From Echinococcus granulosus (lineage: Eukaryota; Platyhelminthes; Cestoda; Cyclophyllidea; Taeniidae), in contig NW_020170428.1 in assembly GCF_000524195.1 (NCBI RefSeq), forward strand, positions 150,527 through 192,649: a stretch of 42,123 nucleotides of DNA. Reading direction: 5' to 3'. Shown piece by piece: positions 24,075-34,600 of this stretch. Each line of letters begins with the position of its first letter. Position 1 is the stretch's first letter. The position numbers and the translations under genes were made by a program. Under the pieces are notes generated by a model. The model was not told the origin of the DNA and made no database searches. It was given only the letters and a program-made list of their open reading frames with translations.

Positions 24075-27000
24075 CTACCATTTCCATCCACTCGATCGCA
24101 GCCTATCTATCCTATCCATCATATGCGACACCTCACTCAGCTTGAGTTGTGCCTCGTGCCACAGCTCTTCAATGCTTTTGCTGCCGCGGCGAAACCCATT
24201 GTCAGCATGGCAGCAATTAAAAACGTCAGAGTTGCAGAGATGTCGAATCCTTCGAAACTCACAGTCTATTAAATGACGACTCTTGTCGATGGCGTCTTTG
24301 ATGTAGGTCACCACTAGAAAACGAAATAAAAATTGAGTGGTTTAGAAATTAAATATACTTTGTGATCTCTGTTTCTCTACAAAAGAGAATTTATAATGAA
24401 TGTTATTTAAGAAGCCGATATCTATACGGGATTGTCATGTACGCGTTCCCAATCCACCTTGAATGGCACATTTGAACATAGACGTCTAGATAGAGATCGA
24501 AGCGGTGGTGCATAATATAAACAGCTGAAAGTAGTTCGAGATGCGTCCACTCATTATACACGCTTTCACTCCTCCACTCGTTGGCGCATCTTGAATCCGG
24601 CCATTCTAAATTCCTTCATTCACTCCTCACTCCACCTATCGATCCAATAATCCTTCCATTTCGCCATTCATTCACCAAATTCGGACCCAGCTCCACGTCA
24701 TGCATTCATTCGTCCGGACATCAATCACATTTGTGACATCCTCGACCGTTTTGACTACCTATATGCTATCCTCTTCATCATAAAACCCCTACTATCTGCT
24801 TCTCTGCGCCTATTTCGACTCACCATCACTGCACATCATGCACTCGAACGCCGCTAGGTCCATCTCACACTCCGAGATGCGGTTCCATAGATCATTCTCC
24901 TTTCGCCCCATCAGTCTAAGGTAGTAGCTGGGGTCAGGAGCCCGGACACATGAAAAACTTCGTGGCACAGTTCGCTTTCGCGTGGTGATGCGTTCCACAA
25001 GACACGAGGTAGCCTCGTAACGCTCGTATTTCGGTGACTGCGAGGACGGAACACATGTCTGGCTTTCACAATTAATTGCTCCAGGTTTTGGAGAAGATGG
25101 TGGCTCACGCAGAGAGATCTAGGAAAATGTGGAAATAGAAATGTAGAAAAAAACTGCCATACCCATTTCATTTATGTATTTACTAGCACAAGCCTTCCTA
25201 CTTCTTCCGTGATCCGGAGCCCTCTTAATAATACTCCTGCGCATCTAGTATCTCTATCCAGTTCCAGAATAGTGACTGCGAGGTGGAATATGCTTAACAG
25301 CTCTTACCCTTTCCAAAAACTGTGCCGCCTCGTGTCAAGTCTCGGTACATATCCTAACTTCTAGTTCGGCGTCACTGAAGGTAACTGAGTAGTGCCCGAA
25401 TTGAATGCATAAAATAACAGTTTACAAAATGAATGTTAACAACCGGATTTATTAAGAAACCCACCTGACAGCACTCAACAACTTGACAGTCTGGTCCTGT
25501 ATTTGTGCACCGATCAACGACACCAGTGGTGTTACAGCAGGAGCCGCAGTTCACTAGCTTTGGCGATGGTGCTGATGGTGGTGGAGGTGGTGGTGGGAAG
25601 TGAACATCACAACGACAGCTACATGCAACATCGTTGGTCGGGCGGCAACAAGTTTGTGGTCGCAGTGGATTCAGATACCTGATGCGAGGTTTCGGCAGAC
25701 ATGCCGGTGGTAAATTGCATTCACAAGCAACTGAGACTGTACCCGCAGCTTTTGAAGGTAGACTAGAGGTGAGAATGGTCTCACAGACGGGTGAGTTAGA
25801 TCGAGAGTAGACACGAACAAGACTGCTGCCACGGGAACCTCTAGAGGGATAGATGACGCCGCGTTCAGACGAACAGGATGAGGCGGCGCGGATTCGTTGT
25901 TGTTGTCGGCCGCCTGGACTACAGAAGCGGACATTGCGGTTGGATGGGCTGTGGCAAGACTTCAGCGGTGAACGATAGCGATGACGAACGTCCTAGAATA
26001 AATTGCATGAAGGGATGGCGTGATTGACGAGAAGGGGCTGGACATTTTGACATGATTGGTAGGTTTGGAGAAATTGGGGTTAGAACTGCTGGTGAATACA
26101 TTCTGCCAAGGAATTAATTTTTCTAAATAGCAATGAAGCAAAATTTTTGTAGCATAAGAGGGGAAATTCAAATTAATTAATTTATTGAAAGCGATTCATT
26201 GAGATCGTAACTTAGGCCTTCGGCCAATAGTAGCTTTGAATCAAATGTAATCGTCGATTTGAAGCAAGTCAAACAGGGCACGGCCTCGAATTTTGACTAA
26301 TGACACCTGCCATTCATGCAAAATGCAGTACTATTGAAATCTTTTTCTAATAAAATTAATCGTAATGGACTAATGAAAAGGCATTGCATCACCTGCGGCT
26401 ATTGTGATCTACAATTATTTATCTTGAGCACTATCAACAATTAATCAAAATAATTGCTTCTCTGATATAAATTATAATTTGACCTTTCAATGGCTCAAAT
26501 CTGTCCAAAGTACGTAAATAGATTTAACACGCAGTTAAATGAGGATATTAGTGTCCTCTTTTGGAGCGTTACCTACCCGAAATTTTACCAACATTCAGAT
26601 GTGAAATGACCAACCTTTAGTGTTATTAATAGATCAAATTTGGACCAATGAAAAAGTCAGCGGAAATTTATGCCAATAGGATTTAGACCTATTCCCCCAA
26701 GTTGGCCAATCAGAGTGGTCGCCGCCATAAACTGCCTACAGTTTTTGGCTTATGAATCAGTTTAGGGTCAAGTGAAGTCAAGGGCCTCATGTTGAAGCGC
26801 TTATTTGTCACCATTTGTTATTTGTTTTATATGATTGCTATAGAATTAAAACATTAAAGCAGTATCGTTTTAAAAACAGGTCATGAAACGGTGCCAAAAT
26901 TTCATCGCAGAGGTACCTAACCTCCTCATCATGACAGTGGCGGGAAGGCTTTTTTAATTCTTTAGCATACATTTAAGTAAAGACCTCGAGTTCATCAAAT

Positions 27001-27792
27001 GGTTGTACGTGTAGGTTGCTTTTCTTGAGAAAAAAGTTAATGGAAAGTGACTGGTATTCATACTTTGAACAATGCCTCAACAAGTCCAGCTTTTGATTGG
27101 CGACAGCTTTAACTGGGAGGTAATACGAAAATGTGTGGAATGGCGATTATGAGATTAATGTGACCCCTACATTTTAGTTTTAAAATTTCCTGATTAGCGG
27201 GAAAGATAATCAAAAAGTTTAGCCATTCTGACATGTCAAGTCGGCAGAAATGGGGCAACCTTACCTTGAGAATAAAGGGCGAGGACAGGTAGATACCCGT
27301 TTCCACAGGATTATTCGTCTGACAGCATATTGTAGTTGCATGATCAGGTGGTGGTGGTGGAGGTGGAGGTGGTGGAGCACACACAACCTCCAAAGGTGCG
27401 ATTCGTCTTACAGAATGGGTTCTATAGAGCGTGACATGTGATGGCGACGCCCGTGGAAGTGTTCCATCCCGTCCAGAAAAGCTGTCCATTCGGCTTCGAC
27501 GACTTCCTTGCAGTCCACAGGTTAAATCCGCGGTGGTTGTACCTGCAACAGAGCTGCAACAATGACAGCAACAAGTTGTCAGAGGCGCATGTTGCCAGTT
27601 TGTCTTCATGGAAAGTGGCATTTTTTTGACGAGGGCAGTAATGCAGTCCACCCCCCTGAACGGCATTTTTATACTGTCCGCAGTGAAGATGCACTTTGGG
27701 CTTGCATTGTGACCGACGCAGTTGACGGAAATTAATTTGTCCGTGATTGTCACAAGACTGTGTGAGTGATGCCAATTTGCGTAGTTTGGCAA
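24075..27792 (-). CDS. DLGAP/SAPAP-family protein with Cys- and Pro-rich N-terminal modules (5' end unresolved)
   Basis: Four exons join in phase: about 27792-27265 (5' border uncertain), 25992-25465, 25118-24824 and 24313-24075. The last two encode a C-terminal GKAP domain. DPSYYLRLMGRKENDLWNRI, then IKDAIDKSRHLIDCEFRRIR and IEELWHEAQLKLSEVSHMMD ending in SGWKW, follow the pattern of DLGAP1-5, including the late Trp residues. DLGAP proteins are scaffolds: some link Dlg-type MAGUKs to Shank at synapses or junctions, and DLGAP5 is a spindle protein. Upstream exons are rich in Cys pairs (CCHCC, CGSCC, VVECCQ) and contain Pro tracts of 10 and 7 residues, which I do not know from vertebrate members. 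Introns are 1272, 346 and 510 bases. In the first exon a second minus frame is also open and Cys-rich, so its start needs transcript data. No start codon is assigned. Confidence 0.68.
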
Positions 27793-30524
27793 TCGGGCAG
27801 CAATAGGTGCTTATGTGAAGAGAGACATCAATAAAGGTGCAAATCATAAGTTCCGGAAAAAAGAAAGCAAAAGAAAGTTAAGGTCAAATTTCATCACATC
27901 GGGGAGAGGGTGGATGATGTTGGACTAAAAAAGTGGAGCAAAATGCGGATCATTTCTAAGCCTACCGGAAAACCAATAAATCGATTGATTTGACGGCGTG
28001 TGGTTAATTCACTAATCGATAATTTTACCCACTTGTGGGGATAAATACACGCTCGATGCAGGGCGATGAACATTTACAGTTGTTCTTCTTATTGAAACGC
28101 CAATTTTCGCGTGTCTTTTTTTGTTACTTTACATCATGGCGAAGGCGAGGAGAGAATAGACTGCTCGCAGTGAAGTTCGTCAAACGTATTGAAATTATTT
28201 TAAGATGTCACTTAAATAATTTAAGTACATTTAATGTTCCTACTTACTAGAAACTTTCGGAGAATAAGTCAGAGGAATCATTGGAGTGTAATCTCAAGCA
28301 GTTTTTTATCCTCAGTATTAGGGAGAGGTACTTTAAAAAGGTATTTTTTGCAAGTATTTCAAGCTTAAAAGATGATCTAGTGGATCAGGTAAGGAATCAA
28401 ATAAACGGCTAATAATCTCATCATGAAAGATTGGTGGCAGGGCACTTTATCAATCCACAAACCTTGTATGGGGAGTTCGAGAATGATGCACCCTCTTAGT
28501 CACAATCGTAATGATTCAACTAATAAAATGGCCTTTTGTAAGCCACACAAATAATTTGCAGCAAAATTTGGCTTCGTTATGACACCTATTCTTTCCGAAA
28601 AGCATTGAATGGAAAAACTTCAACGTAGATAGAATTGAGGGCGCATCACTGGCGAGGCGATGGAGAGAGAGTTACGAAGTGAAGCGCCGATTACGAATCC
28701 TCTAATTCGTTGCCTTTTTGGCTGAATGGGAACATCTTTAACATCCATAGCATTTTTCAATTCATGGGTCAGGGGATCAAGAAGAGTTTGTGCAATTTTT
28801 GCCATAACTTACTGTAATGACTTGTAGATGTCACTTGGAGGCCCCCGATTTGACCTAATGCATTGATACGTTATTATCTACTGTTCTCTGCTCTCCTTTC
28901 TTCTAATGTCAGGCACCCTTCCTCCTTCACTCCGTTTCGCAAAATATTGTCCAACGAAACTGACGGATGGAAACCAACATGGTTTAAAGAATGCCGCAGA
29001 GGCCTTTCATCAAATTGGTCATAAGGAGTTTGATGTTTGTGTGGTAGGCGGTGGGAGCGCATCGTACTGCTCGGAAGCAAATGGTTAAAAAACCTCAATT
29101 CTAATGGTGAAGCACCCATGCTAAGGAGGGTTTTATCTATTCTACGGAATAGTCGCCAGCGTGTCGCTAATGAGAGCAATGTGCCAAGTTTGCCACCGCC
29201 AAGGAAGGCAGCGCATCACCTTTAAAAGACGATAACTTGTGTGCTTGGTGTTCTACGAACAGAACTGCCCACTACGATGCTGATGATAAGGACTAAACAA
29301 CAATTACGGCTAGGACCTATATGCCTAATACTGTACACCTAGGAAGATTGCAAAGGAGAGAGAACGCTTTTTCAACACCTTCCCTGACTTCTTTACTGGC
29401 ATCATTAATTCTTTGCGAGATGGCAAACAATACCGCCAGATGTATTTGACTCCTTAACGATGTTCAAATAAACTCTGTTTTACAATATCGAGCTCAAATG
29501 GGCTAAAGGTGGAATCAATGCTACCCTTGCTTGCATCGCAAAATTTGCAAAATTTGAATTTTCTCTGCCAACCAATCAATGTTCAGCAAGCTGATCTCAA
29601 GGTTATTCACAGGCGGGGACAAATCGTCACAGTAGTCGGTGTTTGTGTTTATTGACTTTTGGAGTTGAATTTTTACTAATTCGAGCTGTTGACTCTTCTA
29701 CAGGCAGGTGTTGTGGGGTAGAGGATAGTAACAGCAGACTTGGAGAGTGAAATCTAAATCCCGAGCTCTGAATTCAAGACAATAAATCCATCGCAGCGTT
29801 TGAAATTTCCCATCGAGGCGAGAGAAGTTTTAAGTTTTGCGTTCTTGTCGGAACGTTAGAAATAAAGCGGAGCGGGAATCGATGAAGCCAGCGGCGAGAT
29901 ATGCAATTATTCCCATCAGACGATATGTTTAGCCGTTACAATTGACTTTAAGCGATGTCACCTTGGAACAACATTCTGTTTTTAATGAGAAAATTAGCTC
30001 GGGGCGCAAATCCATTCCTCTCCATACATAGCCTGTGTTTGGTCAAACGTTCCACTTTAAGGGTCAAATTAAGGATTTGGAAATGCTCGGGGATGCGTAG
30101 CAGAAGCAGAGCGCACCGAAAGTCCGACTGATGAATGATGAATAACCAGTGTTAAGGTAACATTTTAGAAAAATTAGGAAAAGGTGGAACAGGTGGCGAA
30201 GAAGAATATTGTTGGTGTTACACCTGTCTACTATCTGACACAGCAGCAACCTCACCCGGTCTTTGTTCTCCGAATCCAGTCCCTTCGAACGCCTTCATAG
30301 TAGCACAGGAAGGAGAAGTAGCAACGATGACTAGCCAAAATTTATTCACAGGAGGCGTACACAACAAAAATAAAACTAGAATATATTCAATAACCAAAGT
30401 TATGGTTAAAATACATACAAAGCATCACTCGTCAAGGTTTATCTCTTTCGATTTCCCAATGCATGGCACGGATCTGTGCTCCCTCATTTCTTCGGAAGGA
30501 GATTTTGCCTAGCCAAAGAAGTGA
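27793..30524. other. 2.7 kb with no firmly supported gene
   Basis: It may contain the missing 5' exons of the DLGAP-like gene. Weak candidates are 28820-28856 (minus, between an AG and GTAAGT) and 30256-30298 (minus, ATG to GGTGAG). At about 28905-29290 fragments of coding-like sequence appear in different plus frames, which may be a decayed gene copy. A TTTATT at 30341-30346 reads AATAAA on the minus strand and could serve the BOLA transcript. Confidence 0.35.
28620..28805 (-). CDS. possible 61-residue protein, unknown
   Basis: An ATG-to-stop frame preceded by a splice-acceptor-like CATTACAG and an in-frame TAA just before the ATG. Composition is protein-like (HELKNAMDVKDVPIQPKRQR, then RGFVIGASLRNSLSIAS), with basic and Ser residues that would suit a mitochondrial or secreted peptide. 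No family is recognised. It may be a chance frame or an exon of the DLGAP-like gene. Confidence 0.22.
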   Translation of the reverse strand: MAKIAQTLLDPLTHELKNAMDVKDVPIQPKRQRIRGFVIGASLRNSLSIASPVMRPQFYLR

Positions 30525-30929
30525 TTAGTTGCTAACGGGAACAAAACCAACCAGAATGGAGATCGCGTGCAAACCTGCGTCAAATTCGTGCTGAAGAGCC
30601 TTCTTGATTAACCGATGTCGCTAAAGAGGAATAGACAGAAATAAACTTAGCATACCATTACATCACCAATGTTTTCAAAGTCCTTGGAGACAATGGAAAT
30701 GCGGAAATGGGATTCATGACCGATGTTGGAGGCGTGATGATGACTCTCATTAATGACATCAAGATAAGTGGGCTAAAGAGTTGGAATAAGCAATAGTAGA
30801 TTCAAGAACTTTAAAAAGAGCTGTGAGTTTCTCTTTAATTGCAGTCTGAATTGGACCAGCTTTGGAGCAAGCGAAACGGGAAGTGAGAATGCACGAGCGT
30901 TGAAAAAGTGGCCAAGATTGCATTTGCAT
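30525..30929 (-). CDS. BOLA1: BolA-family protein, BOLA1-like
   Basis: Exons 30810-30929, 30656-30772 and 30525-30620 join in phase to give 110 residues, the usual size. BolA proteins partner monothiol glutaredoxins in iron-sulphur cluster handling; BOLA1 is mitochondrial. The body matches from GPIQTAIKEKLTALF (residues 25-39) through ESHHHASNIGHESHFRISIV to VMRHRLIKKALQHEF and LHAISIL. The conserved HRL motif and the histidines of the loop are present. The first 24 residues are basic with Ser and Arg, as in a mitochondrial presequence. Introns are 37 and 35 bases. The first has an unusual donor, GTTCTT, but both reading frame and homology require it. A TTTTCAG acceptor directly precedes the ATG at 30929, suggesting a spliced leader or 5' exon. 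Confidence 0.88.
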
Positions 30930-31600
30930 CTGAAAAGCAGAAGACACCAGCAGATAAGCTTCGTCTTTTGGAAAAAAGGTGTTTCAGCTATGATGGCAAG
31001 CAAAAATACACCAATAATATGTGGTATGCGTGGTGTACATGTTTGATAACTTGGGAAAAAAAGCAACCGAAAACCAGTGATAAAACACTCACACAAACCT
31101 GTTGCAAAAATGGGCTAGTCTTTACACGTGAGCAAATCAGCTACACAAAATTGACCGATTATTGTTGTTTGGCCAGCAAGGTGTAGGACATCAACTAAAG
31201 GTGTTTAAAAATTACCCAATAAATAATAGGATATTTTATTCAGTACTTGTTACTGTACCAACTTTGATTAGGATACATGCCTTCTGCAAAATAACATCCT
31301 GTTTACGGTCATTCTCGCACATTTTAAGCCTCTTTTGGAGATGTAAAGTGTTTATCTTTTACATTTAGACACCATTTTATATAAAAAATTTTACTACTAA
31401 ATATTGGCTTCTTTTCCCAGTTACTCTAAAATGACAACGCCAATTGTTTTCCAGCAGTAGAACTATTGCAAAAACATGCTTTTTCTATACTATACCTTTG
31501 ATTTATAAATGAATGCAGAAAGGGGTGTTTTTAGCTGTTGTTAGTCATTTGTGACCTTCGACCTCATTTCGAAATTGATTAAGCTCTAACTCTGATCACT
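30930..31600. promoter_or_regulatory. divergent intergenic region between BOLA1 and WDHD1
   Basis: These 671 bases separate two genes read in opposite directions, so promoters of both probably lie here. The sequence is AT-rich, and no defined motif stands out. Confidence 0.4.
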
Positions 31601-34600
31601 ATGTTGAATCGCTTTAATGTTTTTGGCTCTCGTCATAATATAGGGAGGACAGTCGTCGCCTATGACTTTCTTAACAAGTATTTCATCGGATTTTTGCAAA
31701 ATGGTGTAGCCGGATTATAACTGCAAGTATGGATGGGAAACTTCGCGTCTACACCAGTAAGGACGACCCCAATCCTATTGAATATGTCGTCGGCGAAGCA
31801 GTGAACTGTATCCTATGCAAAGTAATCACAAAGTTATGTGAATTCTTTTTTAGGATGAAACTGTGATTGTGGGCACAGAGGGCTTCCATGTCTATCTGCA
31901 AAATATTGATGGTGGTTTGGTTGATGGTATTGCTACTCGATTTACGGCCGGTGTAAACTGTTTAGCCCTCAATAAAGACAAAACTCGCCTCCTAGCTGGC
32001 AGCAGGTTAGACCTCTCCTGGTTTTTAGATACATCTTAGTGATTTTATCGTCAAATTAGTTGATCTGACAGGTACAAATGCGTCATCACGGGAGGTTACG
32101 TTTAGGGGACACACTGGTCCCATACTAAGCGTCGATTTTGATCCACTGGAAACTTTTGCTGCTACCTCCTCCTGTGATGGAACTGTTCGAATCTGGCGAT
32201 TGAGTGACGCCTCGGAAGTCAAACGTTTCTCCATTCTTTCCAAATTCATCGATCCAGAATTCACAACCTCAAGGTGCAAGTTAAAATGGGAACCCATAAA
32301 TGGTGGAGTATGAGCTGAGTTTCTCTTTAAAAACACGTAACTTAAGTTCTTAGCTGTTCCTGTTGAAAGAGCCATCCATATTTACGATCGATATGACAAC
32401 TGGAATTTAGCTCGAACTCTTGAATATGCCAGGGCAGACAAGATGTTCATTGAATGTGAGTTTTTATCTGATGATGAAGCGCTGGCTGCCATAAGTGCGG
32501 ATGGATGGCTGGTGATATGGAATTCAAAAAATAAGATGGTGCTCTATTCGTAAGTGCCAATTATTCCCTAAAGAGTTTATGTTACCTTTTTCAGCATTCG
32601 TAACTCTGCCTTTGAAAATGTGTGCAGTATGATTTGGCCGCAGAAAAATATCATCTACTGTACTGACAAATTTGGGGCTGTCGGTTTCATATCAATTGAT
32701 CTTCCTTCAAAACAGGTGGGTCTTGCTCATTTTGGCTACATGGAATGACAATCTGGTTTTACATGTTCGATTGCAAGTCGACTTATCTGTTGACCCTGAA
32801 CATCCTGTCTAGATAATGTGGGTGGGAATCGCAAGTAGTTGGCATCTTAAGTCTACCACCTCCATTTGGTCAGAGTTATGGATTCAGTAGGGAGCAATTC
32901 GGAATTGCTGGGGCGCCGCTGGTGAATTATTGCATCAATGCTCATTTCTGAAGGCCCTAATATTGGAATTTGTTCCACAATTCAGTGGGGTTTTAGTAGA
33001 TTCCCTTCAGTGGGATTCTGCGCATTCACTGGCCTATGGCTGGCGTCTCCCCTCTCCGGCTTCTAGACGTGGAATCTAACCAACAGAATCAGAATTATTG
33101 TTAGCCTTGATTGGGTTATTCTACTATTGCCACGCTTGGTCGCCCTTACACATGGCGCAGGTTCGCCACTACTAACGTCATGTAGAGACTGAGGGGTGAA
33201 GGATTGTAGCCTAGATCTTTGTGGCACTATTATGGGAGTAGAATCGGTTTGAACGCGTATATTAAGTTCTCGAAACGCCTTCAAAAGCAATAACTGTAGG
33301 CTGTCGAACACTCAGAAGTTGGCCTCAATGCAGGCCTCTCTCCCGATGGGATCAAAGCTCTCTTCAGCGATACCGATTCTATGGAATACACTGATTTGAT
33401 AAACGTCGCCTCTGATCAAGCTGAGGAAGAAGTTGTATTGGCAGCAGCTGCTGCGGAAGCGGAAGCAGCAACAGAGGTGACGGAAACTTCTAAGAAAGTG
33501 GGGAAGCAGTCAAAGCCCAATCCCCTTGCCTCCCATTCAGAGGACGAAGGGGATGACGGCGACACCATTGCTATTTCGGATATCAAGGCCAAATATTTGC
33601 GTGAATTGAACGTGGAAGATGATGACACGACTGAATCACTGACTCCTCTTACGAAAGAACACCATTCTGACCAAAACATGGTGACGAAAACGGCTACTAC
33701 ATCATCAGCATCTTCGGTGGAAATTAAGTCCTTCCAACCTGGATCCATGCCTTCAGGTAGGCTTGAAAGCACCCCCCTCTGATTCCTACTTTACTAGGCT
33801 TCCGTGAGCGTTTTCTTGTATGGAACCACATTGGAGTAGTAACTCTCTTTGAAGATGACGATCCGAACGACTCCAAGAGCACATCAATTGAAGTGGAATT
33901 CCACGATACCACTCTGCACCACGGAATCCATTTGGAGGGTCAGGGATTCACCATGGCTGACCTGAATGCCACCGCTCTTATGCTCGCCTCACCTGTAAGT
34001 CACCGATTTTTTTTCTTTTATCTTGTTCAGGGTCTAGCTGACGCCTATTTGATGGACGCTTTTGATAGCGGGAAGGCTGTGGACGACTCTGATTTGAGTA
34101 CTGTCCTCGTTCGTCCACTGGACAACACGGCTTTTGGAAAAGAATCCATCTCAAATACTGCCTCTGACTGGACAGTTAATCTACCTCCAGGAGAGGCCTG
34201 CCGTGCGATTTCTCTGGTTCTTGGAAACGAAGAAAGCTTAGCAGTGGTTGCTACATCTTCTAGACTCCTGAGAATCTTCGTCCAGCCTGCAGCTTCGGCT
34301 GTGGCAGCAGGAGGATCACTTCAATTGCTGCAGGCCACGTCTCTTGGCCTACCACCGATCAGTCTACCCGGTAAAGATGTGGTTACCATGGTCAGCCATC
34401 CCTCTTTACCCATTCTCGCGGTTGTTGTTGGTTGGAGCAATGAAGATCTCTACTGGCGAGTGTTCAATTTCTCCATAACGACCGGAGCTCCACGGGGATG
34501 GGCGTTTGGCCGCCTTAGTTCGACCTTCTACCCTCTTCCACTTTCTCCCTCTGCTCATTTGACATGGTTGGGATTCTCCGAAATTGGAAATCTCTTTACT

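Noticed and set aside
27250..27441. Trp-rich plus-strand frame (WWWWRWRWW)
   Set aside because: It is the antisense of the minus-strand poly-proline codons in the DLGAP-like exon.
33416..33772. 118-codon minus-strand frame with Ser/Ala runs
   Set aside because: It is the shadow of the acidic WDHD1 exon 7.
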